DNA from: Asticcacaulis excentricus CB 48
Lineage (GTDB): Bacteria; Pseudomonadota; Alphaproteobacteria; Caulobacterales; Caulobacteraceae
Direction of reading: 5' to 3'
Length of the DNA stretch: 64,000 nucleotides
NCBI RefSeq assembly: GCF_000175215.2
Contig: NC_014816.1
Location: forward strand, 488,501-552,500
Positions 42,638 to 51,093 of this stretch are shown in pieces. Position 1 is the first letter of the stretch. Each line of letters starts with the position of its first letter. The notes beneath the pieces are model-generated. The model had not been told where the DNA came from. It worked only from the letters and a program-made list of their open reading frames with translations, and made no database searches. The translations under genes and the position numbers were made by a program.

Positions 42638-43174
42638 ATGAAGTTGCAACGGACAAAACCCTTATCGAAGCTGAACCGGGCGCTGTTCTGGACGCACGTG
42701 GTGATGATCTGGGAGCAAATACTGCCCGCCCTGACGCCGTTTTTGCTGTTGGCCGGCGCGATTGCCGTGGCGGCCCAGTGGGGTGTGTTTGCGGCCCTGA
42801 GTCCGTTGGGGCATCTGGGTGTACTGGCCGCGGGCCTTGTGGTGGCCGCCATCGCCGCCGTGCTGAACCTGCGCGGCTTCAAACAGCCGAGCTTTACCGA
42901 GATCAACACCCGACTGGCGCTCGACAATGGCGTCACTCCCGACGTGCTGATCGGTTTGCGCCACAAGATGAAACAGCCCCATCTGAAAATCGGCAAGGCG
43001 AAGGCCGGTATGGCCAAGGGCGACCCGCTGGCCCTGCGCTATCTTATGCTTATTATGTTCGGCTTCGGCTATCTGCTGCAGGGGCCGGTGCCGCTTAGCG
43101 AGATCTCTTCGGCCTATATGCCGCTGAAAAAGGGCGCGCCGGTGGTGGTCGCGCAACTGGACAATTCCCGCTGA
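42638..43174 (+). CDS. Truncated DUF4175/TIGR02302-like membrane protein
   Basis: Protein of 178 residues. In related Caulobacterales, lysA is followed by a much longer TIGR02302/DUF4175 protein. The visible part matches the start of that family: a basic N-terminus, two membrane helices (about 28-48 and 58-78), a helical linker with FTEINTRLALDNG, then DPLALRYLMLIMFGFGYLLQ as the third helix. It stops shortly after the third helix, where the family continues for several hundred residues. ATG at 42638 has GGGGGA upstream. This could be a pseudogene remnant or a minimal functional form. Confidence 0.55.
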   Translation: MKLQRTKPLSKLNRALFWTHVVMIWEQILPALTPFLLLAGAIAVAAQWGVFAALSPLGHLGVLAAGLVVAAIAAVLNLRGFKQPSFTEINTRLALDNGVTPDVLIGLRHKMKQPHLKIGKAKAGMAKGDPLALRYLMLIMFGFGYLLQGPVPLSEISSAYMPLKKGAPVVVAQLDNSR

Positions 43175-43184
43175 GGCGTTGGGC

Positions 43185-43650
43185 TGGCCTGCTGACGCCG
43201 GCCGCCGTGGCGACGTGTACCTGCCCCATCCGCATCACAGCTCCCCTAATCGGCCACCGAGGCCTTCAGAGGCGAAGCGAAGGGCGCAGCCGGCAATGGC
43301 CTGCGCGTGGGCGGTATTGAGGTGCGCCTCGACGGCGTTGATGCCTTTAAATGTCGTCAGCACTGCGAGGCCTTCGCTTGCGCAGACGCCGCCAGTCGGC
43401 AGATGAACCCTCTGGTGGCCGGGACCGAGGGGGGCTGCGACCCGCAAGGCGAAAACAGGTGCGGCCTCAGACTTGCCGTCTGCGTTGTCGAAGGCCGCAA
43501 TCTGGGCGAGGCGCACGTGAAGGCCGAGCCCTGGCCTATCGCCGCTTTTCCTACCAGTGCCTAACCGCCGACGAGGCCGCCAAACCCTCCCGTATCGGGG
43601 CCTGGGTGTATGACATAGGGGCAACAGATAAGAACGTAACGCGAGCCTAG
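43185..43650 (+). pseudogene. Staphylococcal-nuclease-like (SNase) pseudogene, frameshifted
   Basis: Pieces of one secreted nuclease are found in three frames. A signal-peptide-like piece (GLLTPAAVATCTC) is in frame 3 near 43190-43220. The core (GLRVGGIEVRLDGVDAFKCR, then LAVCVVEGRNLGEAHVK) is in frame 2 at about 43250-43520. The C-terminal segment (EGRALAYRRFSYQCLTADEA) is in frame 1 at about 43520-43610. Catalytic residues are altered too: the Glu after the VDAP-like segment is Lys and the Arg of the YGR segment is Leu. At least two frame changes show a broken gene. Confidence 0.65.
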
Positions 43651-45434
43651 TTCAACTCCGGAAACCCATGCTCACGTAGGAAGGTCTTCGCGGCTTCGAC
43701 GTCGGGTCCGTGGATCAGTCCCAGTTGCATCGCGCCCATTATCAGCACCAGCGCCGTCAGTACCGCCGTGGCCATCTGCCAAGGGCGCGCCGGATTAAAG
43801 CGTGAGGCCTTGCGGATCGAGGCAGGATTGACACCGTAAGAGCCGGTTTCCAGTGTAAACGCCATTTCGAACCCGTCCTGAAAACGCTCATCCGGATTGG
43901 GTGCCAAAGACTGAAGGATGATGCTTTCCAGCCAGCCCGGTGCATCATGGCGTTTGTGAGTGAGAAGGTCCGGACGTTTCAGCGTCGGCTTGGTGAAGGG
44001 CTCGCTTTCGCCATATGGGAAGGTGCCGCCGGTAAACAGTCGGTGCAGGGTGACGCCGAGCGCGAAGATGTCCGAACGCTCGTCACCCCACTGACCTTCG
44101 AACAGTTCCGGCGCCATGTAGTTATTGGTGCCCGGGGGCAGGACGCCGGTTTTTTCGTCGAGCGCTGGCAGGCGCGCAAAGCCCAAATCGACCAATTTCA
44201 GCCCGCCATCTTTCAGCAGGATCACATTGTCGGGTTTGACGTCACGATGGATGACGCCCGCCCGGTGCAGCGAGCCCAGCGCCTTCGCGAGCTTGGTCGC
44301 GATGTCAATGCCTTCGCTCAACCCAATAGCCGGTTTGCGCGACAGGCGCTTTTCCAGCGTTTCGCCTTCATAGAAGGGTTGGGCCACATAGAGGCAGGTC
44401 TGACGTTTGGGCGGCAGTTGCAGGACCGAGCCGATCCACATGTGCTGCACCCGGCTGGCGACCCAGGTTTCGCGCACAAAGGCCTGCCGGGCGAGGGTTT
44501 CGGCCCCTAGATTGTGCGGTTTGGGGAATTTGAGCACAACGGTTGAAAGCGGCCCGGTGGCCGACAGGTCGCGGGCCTTGAACACGCGGCTGTACATACC
44601 GTCGGCCAGCATAACCTCCAGCTTGAAGTCGTCGATGATTTCGCCCACCTCCGGCGGTTCGCGCATCGGCAGGCGCGAAATGGCGGCATCTAGGTCCTTA
44701 ACGGTGGCGGGGGGCAGTTCGAAGATGTCGATGATCAGCACGGTGGCGTTGTCATCGCCGCCATTGCTGATGGCCATGTCGACCAGTTTTTGCGCGGTAT
44801 CATCGGCCGATAGCCGTTCGGACAGGATGGCGTTGATCTGGGCTTCCGGCACCTTGGCGTGCATCCCGTCGGAACACAGCAACAACCGGTCGTGCGGGAA
44901 GATGTCGTGGATGCGGTAGTCGATACGCACCACCTCTTCGAAGCCGATGGCGCGGGTAAGGTAGGGCGAATCCTCGCCGCCTTCGGGCTTGTGATCCTGC
45001 GTCATCTGCCCCAGATAGCCCTCGCGCCAGCGGTAAAGCCGCGTGTCGCCGACGTGGAAGGAATGCAGGCGGTTGCCCTTGATCACCACGCCGGTGAAGG
45101 CGCAACTCATGCCACGGACGTTTTCGTCCTTCTGTCCCTGCCGGTGGAGCCAGTAGTTGATGCTCTCCAGCGCCCGACCGGCGGTCTTTTGCGGCGACAG
45201 GGCCTCGGTCTGGCTCAGATAATCGTCGATGAAGGAGCGCACGCTTAGTTCCGCCGCGACCCGACCACCCTTGCGTCCGCCGACGCCATCAGCCAGCGCC
45301 GCCACCAGCCCGTGATGCGACCCGTCATCGGCCAGACACGAGGCCGCAAAGTCCTGATTATCCTCGCGCCGGCCAATATGGCTGGCGAACCCGACGGCGG
45401 CCTTAAGACGGGTGGCGGTAGGCAGGCTGGCCAT
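43647..45434 (-). CDS. Fused PP2C phosphatase and Ser/Thr protein kinase, membrane anchored
   Basis: Protein of 595 residues. The N-terminal 240 residues are a PP2C phosphatase (SHIGRREDNQDFAAS, ALADGVGGRKGGRVAAE, DRLLLCSDGMHAKV, SNGGDDNATVLIID). Residues about 265-530 are a Hanks-type kinase with ATP lysine VVLKFPKPH near 300, the catalytic loop HRDVKPDNVILL near 395, and the metal motif as DLGFA instead of DFG. A single membrane helix lies near 550-575, so a short tail is outside. The ATG at 45434 has AGGAC upstream. Such bifunctional proteins can both phosphorylate and dephosphorylate targets; the target is unknown. Its end overlaps the nuclease remnant. Confidence 0.9.
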   Translation of the reverse strand: MASLPTATRLKAAVGFASHIGRREDNQDFAASCLADDGSHHGLVAALADGVGGRKGGRVAAELSVRSFIDDYLSQTEALSPQKTAGRALESINYWLHRQGQKDENVRGMSCAFTGVVIKGNRLHSFHVGDTRLYRWREGYLGQMTQDHKPEGGEDSPYLTRAIGFEEVVRIDYRIHDIFPHDRLLLCSDGMHAKVPEAQINAILSERLSADDTAQKLVDMAISNGGDDNATVLIIDIFELPPATVKDLDAAISRLPMREPPEVGEIIDDFKLEVMLADGMYSRVFKARDLSATGPLSTVVLKFPKPHNLGAETLARQAFVRETWVASRVQHMWIGSVLQLPPKRQTCLYVAQPFYEGETLEKRLSRKPAIGLSEGIDIATKLAKALGSLHRAGVIHRDVKPDNVILLKDGGLKLVDLGFARLPALDEKTGVLPPGTNNYMAPELFEGQWGDERSDIFALGVTLHRLFTGGTFPYGESEPFTKPTLKRPDLLTHKRHDAPGWLESIILQSLAPNPDERFQDGFEMAFTLETGSYGVNPASIRKASRFNPARPWQMATAVLTALVLIMGAMQLGLIHGPDVEAAKTFLREHGFPELN

Positions 45435-45548
45435 GCAGTGTCCTGTGTTTCGACGCTCTTTGTACCCGCGCCCGCGTGGGCCGGCATGCGAGGCATCCAT
45501 TCTTCTGTCACAGAACGATAAAACGAAAACCGCGGCTATGGCAAAAAA

Positions 45549-47000
45549 TTAAAGCCGGATACCGATTCTAAATCCACCCCAGTGTCTTCCGTGCACGATT
45601 ATGGGCGCAGAGATATCCTTCATCATGACAAATTCGCCATTGCCCATATCGCGGCGATAGGCCTGCACGAGAGGCGGGCCGCTGTTTTGCCCGGCGCGCA
45701 GGCCGACGCGATCGTTGAACAGGCGGCGATTGCGGCAATGGGCGGTGTTCCATTCCGGATGGTCGGGCCTTTGAGGCTGAGAGAATTTGCGATTGTGCGT
45801 CGGTAGAAACCCATTGCGATCAACCGCGGCACAGAAGGCAATCTGAGGGTCGCTGCTGAGGATGGTCTCCTGAAGATCAGGCAGCAGACGATCGGTCAGG
45901 GCGACGAAGTGTGTCATGAACTGGGCCGGGTCAGTGCCAGGGATGGGGCGGTAATCGGCGTCAAAGAGATCGGCCTGAGTGACCTCGCCCCCGGCCAAAG
46001 CGGCTTCGAACATCTGGCTGACGCGTAGGGCGGCGTCTGCGGCCTTGCGCACGGTGGCGCTGTCGGCGTTTTCGACACCCGCCGATGAGGTCAGTTGCAT
46101 GATGGCCTCGGCGTCCATCGCTACCTTTTCAAGTCGCTCGCTACCGCCGGTCAGCAAGGTGTCCAGTTGCGCGACATCGGAAGACAACTGCCCCAGACCT
46201 TCGCGCACTTCACCGGAACGGCCCTCAATGCGGCCCGCGCCTTCGGTGACCGCCCGAAGGGTCTCACGCGCCTGATCAAAGGCTTCGCCGATACCGGCCA
46301 AAGATGAGTCCTGAGACGATTGCGTGCCTGAGGGTTTGCCGGCGCCTTGCCCGGATACGGCGCGCGCCATATCGAGATTGTCCTCGCTGATCTGCGTCAG
46401 AGTTTCGATTTCCTGCGTCAGGGCTGACAAGGTTTGCTGGATGTGGCGGGAGGCTTCGCGTGTCTGCGCCGACAGAGCCTTGACCTCGGCGGCAACGACC
46501 GCAAAGCCGCGTCCGGCCTCACCGGCGCGGGCGGCTTCAATGGTGGCGTTCAGCGCCAGAAGATTGGTGTTGGAGGCGATAGTTTCGATGGACCGCGCCA
46601 CCTGGGCCACCGAGGCGAGGCTGCTGGATAAGGCGGTAATACGCGAGGCCTGCCCCTCAGCGCTCGTGACCCAGTGTTCCATGGCCCCGATGGCTTGTGA
46701 GACGCGGCTTTCGGTGTCGCGTGCCGACTGATCCAGCCGGCCCTCGGCCTCACGGGCCAGATCGACCAGACGGGCGTTTTGCGCGGACACCTCAGCCGCC
46801 GCGTCCGCCAGTGTCTTCAGGGCGCGTGTCTGATCGGCATGGCGGCGTACCACTGTCTCGATATTGCCCGACACCGAAAGAAGCTCGAGCCCTACGGAAC
46901 CGGCAATGTCCGAGATGCGGTGAATGACCTGATGCGCGGAGGCCGTATCCGTCGTCTCGGCGGACACAGGCGTCAGGCCAGACAGGGCGGCTTGCGTCAT
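45549..47000 (-). CDS. Soluble methyl-accepting chemotaxis protein with C-terminal sensor-like domain
   Basis: Protein of 483 residues without any membrane segment. The signalling hairpin is in the N-terminal half (SNTNLLALNATIEAARAGEA near residue 148-168, then GFAVVAAEVKALSAQTREA). Residues about 330-483 form a separate domain ending in NTAHCRNRRLFNDRVGL, QAYRRDMGNGEFVMMKDIS and GRHWGGFRIGI, which looks like a C-terminal Cache-type sensor module. The order is therefore reversed from ordinary receptors. The ATG at 47000 has GAGGAA upstream. It probably senses an internal signal. Confidence 0.88.
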   Translation of the reverse strand: MTQAALSGLTPVSAETTDTASAHQVIHRISDIAGSVGLELLSVSGNIETVVRRHADQTRALKTLADAAAEVSAQNARLVDLAREAEGRLDQSARDTESRVSQAIGAMEHWVTSAEGQASRITALSSSLASVAQVARSIETIASNTNLLALNATIEAARAGEAGRGFAVVAAEVKALSAQTREASRHIQQTLSALTQEIETLTQISEDNLDMARAVSGQGAGKPSGTQSSQDSSLAGIGEAFDQARETLRAVTEGAGRIEGRSGEVREGLGQLSSDVAQLDTLLTGGSERLEKVAMDAEAIMQLTSSAGVENADSATVRKAADAALRVSQMFEAALAGGEVTQADLFDADYRPIPGTDPAQFMTHFVALTDRLLPDLQETILSSDPQIAFCAAVDRNGFLPTHNRKFSQPQRPDHPEWNTAHCRNRRLFNDRVGLRAGQNSGPPLVQAYRRDMGNGEFVMMKDISAPIIVHGRHWGGFRIGIRL

Positions 47001-47104
47001 GGGCGGTTCCTCGGCGATTATGTGGTTTTAAGCCGAGGGTCCGCTGAAATGGTTGACAGGTGTTGAACAAGCCAAGCGGCTCAGGGTTCAGTCCCATCAA
47101 AATC

Positions 47105-47503
47105 CTAATTCAGCACGCGCTTGGTTTGGGGCGCATCCAGCGAGAAAAGCGGCACCTGCACGGCTAGCCATTCGCCATCGTCCGTCACGCACATATAATG
47201 GCCACCCATGGTGCCGGAGTCCGTATCAAGCGGGCAGCTTGAGGCATAGCTATAGCTCTCCCCAGGACAAATGCGCGGAGTTTCGCCGACCACGCCTTCG
47301 CCATCGACCGTCTGAACGCGGCCTAGCGCATCGGTAATGCGCCAGTGGCGGGTTTTGAGCTGAAGGGCGCGGTCGGAGGCATTGGCAATGGTAATGTTAT
47401 AGGTCCACAGCCATTTGTGGGCGCGGATGGCGTCGTCATTGCGCGGGACGAACTGAACGCGGACGCTGACAGTCACGCCGTCGGTGGTGGCGGTATAGAT
47501 CAT
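47105..47503 (-). CDS. apaG: ApaG family protein
   Basis: Protein of 132 residues with the ApaG beta-sandwich signatures: VRVQFVPRND, HKWLWTYNITIANASDRALQ, LKTRHWRITDALG and the VDGEGVVGETPRICPGESY stretch with the GxGxxG loop, then MGGHYMCV. The protein has been linked to Co2+ resistance and phosphatase-related functions; its exact activity is unknown. It is divergent from the dCTP deaminase gene. Confidence 0.93.
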   Translation of the reverse strand: MIYTATTDGVTVSVRVQFVPRNDDAIRAHKWLWTYNITIANASDRALQLKTRHWRITDALGRVQTVDGEGVVGETPRICPGESYSYASSCPLDTDSGTMGGHYMCVTDDGEWLAVQVPLFSLDAPQTKRVLN

Positions 47504-47607
47504 GGCCGCAGAATAAGGCGCTTTGCGTCCTGTGTCAGTTTTTCTTTGCGCATTATGTTTCCGCCGCTTAAATGCGCCTCCCTGCTTTAAGAAAGTTAAG
47601 ATTCCTG

Positions 47608-48615
47608 ATGAGCGTCTCCGGTATCCTGCCGCTGCAATCCATCCGTGAACTGGTTGATCAGAGCGCTATTATGAGCGCCTCAACGCTCGATGCCGACCAG
47701 ATTCAGCCGGCGTCAATCGACCTGCGGCTGGGGGCGAGGGCCTGGCGCGTGCGCGCCTCCTACCTGCCGCGCGGCAAGCGGGTGATGGACCGCCTGCCCG
47801 ACGTGGTGATGCACGAAATGGACCTGACGCGTGGCGCGGTGTTCGAATCGGGTTGTGTCTATATCGCTGAGTTGCAGGAATTTTTAAGCCTGCCGGCCGG
47901 GGTTTCTGCGCGCGCTAACCCCAAAAGCTCGACCGGGCGGGTGGATGTCTTCGTGCGGTTGCTGTCAGATTTCGGCGACCTGTTTGACGATGTGCGCCAA
48001 GGCTACAAAGGTCCGATCTATGTTGAGATCGCCCCGCAGACCTTTTCTGTGCTGGCCCGCACCGGCACGCGCCTTAACCAGTTGCGCCTTAAAACGGGTG
48101 AGGTGCCCAAGCTCTACACGGCCGATTGCGGCGTGGACCTGATGACCGGTGATCTGGTCGGTTATCGTGCCCGCCGCCACGCCGGGGTCATCGACCTCGA
48201 CCAAGTTGATGGCCATAATCCGCGCGACTACTGGGAACCGCTCTATCAGAATAAGGGTCAGTTGCTGCTCGATCCGGGCGAATTCTATATCCTCGCCTCG
48301 CAAACCGACGTGGTCATTCCGGCGAATGAGGCCGCCGAAATGCTGCCCATAGACCCGAGCGTCGGCGAATTCCGCGTCCACTATGCCGGGTTCTTCGATC
48401 CGGGTTTCGGCACGGAAGAGGCGGGTGGCATCGGATCAAAAGGCGTGCTGGAAGTGCGTTGCCACGAAACGCCGTTCCTGCTCGAACACGGACAGACCGT
48501 AGCGCGTCTGGTCTATGAGCCGCTAGTGGCCAAGCCGGAACAGCTCTACGGACAAGGCGGCTCACACTACCAGAAACAGGGATTGAAGCTCTCCAAACAC
48601 TTCAGGCCCTGGTGA
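47608..48615 (+). CDS. dcd: dCTP deaminase, fused double-domain type
   Basis: Protein of 335 residues, about twice the size of E. coli Dcd. The first half has ADQIQPASIDLRLGARAWRV, then RANPKSSTGRVDVFVRLLSD (catalytic Ser/Arg loop); the second half has ILASQTDVVIPANEAAEMLP, HYAGFFDPGFG and GVLEVRCHETPFLLEHGQTV, a repeated dUTPase-like fold. It makes dUTP from dCTP for thymidylate synthesis. The start is ATG at 47608 (SVSGILPLQSIRELVD). Confidence 0.92.
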   Translation: MSVSGILPLQSIRELVDQSAIMSASTLDADQIQPASIDLRLGARAWRVRASYLPRGKRVMDRLPDVVMHEMDLTRGAVFESGCVYIAELQEFLSLPAGVSARANPKSSTGRVDVFVRLLSDFGDLFDDVRQGYKGPIYVEIAPQTFSVLARTGTRLNQLRLKTGEVPKLYTADCGVDLMTGDLVGYRARRHAGVIDLDQVDGHNPRDYWEPLYQNKGQLLLDPGEFYILASQTDVVIPANEAAEMLPIDPSVGEFRVHYAGFFDPGFGTEEAGGIGSKGVLEVRCHETPFLLEHGQTVARLVYEPLVAKPEQLYGQGGSHYQKQGLKLSKHFRPW

Positions 48616-48652
48616 ACTCTTAAATATGTCGATCTAGGCGTCGGCTTGGCCT

Positions 48653-48671
48653 GCCCGTATCATATACGGGC
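48653..48671. repeat. Perfect hairpin after the dCTP deaminase gene
   Basis: GCCCGTAT (48653-48660) pairs with ATACGGGC (48664-48671) over the loop CAT. No T-run follows. It may be an mRNA 3' structure or an operator for the DUF2158 gene at 48789. Confidence 0.55.
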
Positions 48672-48788
48672 GGACGCAAGCCTCCTTCGATCTCATCCAA
48701 ATTGAAGACTTTTACAGGCGGTGTACCCGGCATATCGCTTTTTTGTGCAGCGACAGGCCTGATGATCCTTCAGACTATGGAGGATAGT

Positions 48789-49001
48789 ATGGGTTATATG
48801 ATTGGCGATACGGTTCAGCTCAAATCCGGCGGCCCGGCCATGACCGTGAACAATGTCGATCTCGACAACTACGTCTATTGCGACTGGTTCGACGAACACG
48901 GCGACCGTCATTCCGACAAGTTCAAGGCCGACCTGCTGATTGTTGCCACCCCGGAAGCTGCGCCGAACGAACCCACTCCGGTGGCATCACCAAGCCTCTA
49001 A
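48789..49001 (+). CDS. DUF2158 (YodC-like) small protein
   Basis: Protein of 70 residues: MGYMIGDTVQLKSGGPAMTV and then VYCDWFDEHGDRHSDKFKAD, which is the DUF2158 pattern (a small SH3-like beta barrel). The C-terminal tail is Pro/Ala-rich. GGAGG (48778-48782) precedes ATG 48789 at the right distance. Function is not known. The 211 bases downstream hold only GC-rich repeat-like sequence. Confidence 0.85.
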   Translation: MGYMIGDTVQLKSGGPAMTVNNVDLDNYVYCDWFDEHGDRHSDKFKADLLIVATPEAAPNEPTPVASPSL

Positions 49002-49212
49002 GCCTTTAACCTGCTCGCACATCATGCCGTGAGGGGGCCGCGCCCGAAGGGCACGGTGGTAGGGGGCCTTGGCAATACCATCCGCTCAGGCTTTTGAACT
49101 TAAACATAAGCTCTACCACCGCATCCGGCGCCGCGCGTCGTGCGCTCCCATCGCTTGGGAAAGCTGTCTTTTCGCCCTTGCTATACCCCAGCACGCTCGC
49201 GAGCTATGAGGG

Positions 49213-50163
49213 CTAGGCTGCCCGCTTTGACGGCACGGGCACTTCGACCCCCTCATCGAAGTGCAGGACTTCGGGGCGGGTTTCGTCCAGCGTAAAGCGC
49301 GCAGTGAGGGGCGACTTGTTGCCATTATAGCCGCCGGCCATTTTCACCAGCCGCGCAAACACCACCTTGAACGGCTCCAGCCATCTGGGGGACTTTGCCA
49401 GAGTGGGTTTCAGCCCCAGCCAGCGGCGCAGGCAGCCATTGGCGTAGATGACATTCGCGCGCCAGATCGCGGCCGGCGTCATGAACTCGATCGACAAGGA
49501 CACGTTCACCGAGTCCTGATTGACGATGCGGTGCGGGGCGTTCTGTGTCCAGGTCAACATCTGCCCCGGCACGAACTCGACCTTCATCGCCTCGGCATCC
49601 CACGCCGGATCAAAGCGCAACTGCTCATCCGATTCGCGCAAGGCCACGCCTTCGAGGTCATGATCGGAGACATAGGGGTCTTTGGGCGGATAGACATAGA
49701 CGTGCTTGACGCCGCGTATCTGCCAAAGGGTCACCAGCGGGATATCGAGATGGTAGAAGACGTGGGCGTTAGGCGAAGAGATCAGCAGGCCCAAATCTTC
49801 CTTCAGTGTGCTGACACCCGTCTTGGCGCGAATTTCGCCAAACATGGCCTCACACAGTGCGCCGATATCGGCATCCGAATGATTGACCTTGCGCAGGTTG
49901 AGCCATAACCGCCCGGCCTTCACGCCTTCCATCAGCGCGCGTCCGTCATGCACGCCGCGCCGGCCGAGGAACCACTGCCCCCAGTTGGTCGGGTCATAGC
50001 CCATAGTGAACACTTCCAGCTTGTCGCGCGGATAGCGGTCGATCAGGGCGATCAGCGCCTCGTCGGTAAACAGCGGGCTGTTGTGCAGGTTGTGCGTGAA
50101 TGTGAGGTTTTCACGGCCAAAGCCCGCCTTGTGCGCGTCGGTCCAGGTGAGAATGTCGTTCAT
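49213..50163 (-). CDS. Cupin/JmjC-like protein in polysaccharide cluster
   Basis: Protein of 316 residues. The beta-barrel region has HVFYHLDIPLVTLWQIRGVK, YVYPPKDPYVSDHD, FVPGQMLTWTQNAPHRIVNQ, as in cupin-8/JmjC-like non-heme iron proteins; His and Asp positions could bind metal (HLD near the first motif; APHRI). It starts at ATG 50163, overlapping the stop of the GT2 gene by one base, so the two are translationally coupled. Family members hydroxylate or otherwise modify macromolecules; a role in surface polysaccharide or lipid modification is inferred from context. Confidence 0.8.
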   Translation of the reverse strand: MNDILTWTDAHKAGFGRENLTFTHNLHNSPLFTDEALIALIDRYPRDKLEVFTMGYDPTNWGQWFLGRRGVHDGRALMEGVKAGRLWLNLRKVNHSDADIGALCEAMFGEIRAKTGVSTLKEDLGLLISSPNAHVFYHLDIPLVTLWQIRGVKHVYVYPPKDPYVSDHDLEGVALRESDEQLRFDPAWDAEAMKVEFVPGQMLTWTQNAPHRIVNQDSVNVSLSIEFMTPAAIWRANVIYANGCLRRWLGLKPTLAKSPRWLEPFKVVFARLVKMAGGYNGNKSPLTARFTLDETRPEVLHFDEGVEVPVPSKRAA

Positions 50164-51092
50164 CAGCGTCCTGCCGGATTGGGTTTCAATAAGGCCGTGC
50201 CGTAAAAGCCGATCTTGTGAAACCAGATGAGTTTGCCAAGACCACGGGCGCCCTTGTCGAGGATACGCGCGGCGGCTTTTGAGCCTGTCGCGTAAAGCGC
50301 TAGCCCGGCCCCACCAAACAACACCGCCTGTACCAGCCCATTGAGCATCCAGTAGGCGCAGGTCAGCGGTTTTTTGGGCGTGCCAGCCATAGCCGAGGTC
50401 GAAGGCCCCTGACCATAGGCAAAGGCGCGCGGCAGGGTGTAACGCAGCGTGGCGCGGCTGTCGGGCACGTCTTCCCAAACAAAGGCGTCGGCCGCCCACA
50501 CCATGCGCGCACCGTCCTGTTTCAGGGCGTAGAATAGCTTGTCATCCTCACCGCCGCAGATGTTGCGGTTGGTGTCGAAGGGCTGGTCGCCGCTCAAAAG
50601 GGTCCGGCGAATTAGCGAATTCCCGCAGCCGTAATAGTCGGGGATGGGGCCACTGCAGGCCGGCCCGAAGCGCGAGAAAAAGGCTTCGAAATAGGGCCGA
50701 AATCTGGGATCGGCGGTTTTAAGCCGCGCGGTGACCGGGCCAAACACCACATCGGCTTCAAAAGCCTGCTGCGCGCACAGCATCTTTGCCACCCAGTCGG
50801 GCGGGGCCTCTTCGTCGTCATCGAGGAAAAGGATAAGGGGGTCACGCGCGGCCTTTACCGCCGTATTGCGGGCATTGGCGACACCGGGGTTGGGTTCGTG
50901 CAGATAACTTAGGCTCTGCCCCGCACCGGGCGTCAGGCGCTCGACCTGGTCGCGCGCCGACCCTTCCGGGGAATTGTCGCAGACGATAATGTTCACGGCC
51001 CCCTCAACGTCCTTCTGCGCAAAGACCGAGTTGAGCGCGGTCTTTAAGCCGTCCGGGCGGCGGAAGGTGGGGATGATCAGGCTGACCGACAT
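50163..51092 (-). CDS. Family 2 glycosyltransferase
   Basis: Protein of 309 residues in the GT-A fold. SVSLIIPTFRRPDGLKTALN opens the nucleotide-binding region, ANARNTAVKAARDPLILFLD has the DxD-type motif as LDDDEEAP, and CGNSLIRRTLL and ICGGEDDKLFY are the acceptor-side motif. Membrane contact near 235-255 is likely. It would add a sugar from an NDP-sugar to a polysaccharide or lipid carrier. It is one base upstream of the cupin gene end and one base downstream of the acetyltransferase gene, a three-gene operon. Confidence 0.9.
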   Translation of the reverse strand: MSVSLIIPTFRRPDGLKTALNSVFAQKDVEGAVNIIVCDNSPEGSARDQVERLTPGAGQSLSYLHEPNPGVANARNTAVKAARDPLILFLDDDEEAPPDWVAKMLCAQQAFEADVVFGPVTARLKTADPRFRPYFEAFFSRFGPACSGPIPDYYGCGNSLIRRTLLSGDQPFDTNRNICGGEDDKLFYALKQDGARMVWAADAFVWEDVPDSRATLRYTLPRAFAYGQGPSTSAMAGTPKKPLTCAYWMLNGLVQAVLFGGAGLALYATGSKAAARILDKGARGLGKLIWFHKIGFYGTALLKPNPAGR

Positions 51093-51093
51093 C

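Noticed and set aside
43235..43624. A 129-residue minus-strand open frame opposite the nuclease remnant
   Set aside because: It is Arg/Pro-rich with no ribosome site or family likeness, while the plus strand shows recognisable nuclease segments in three frames.
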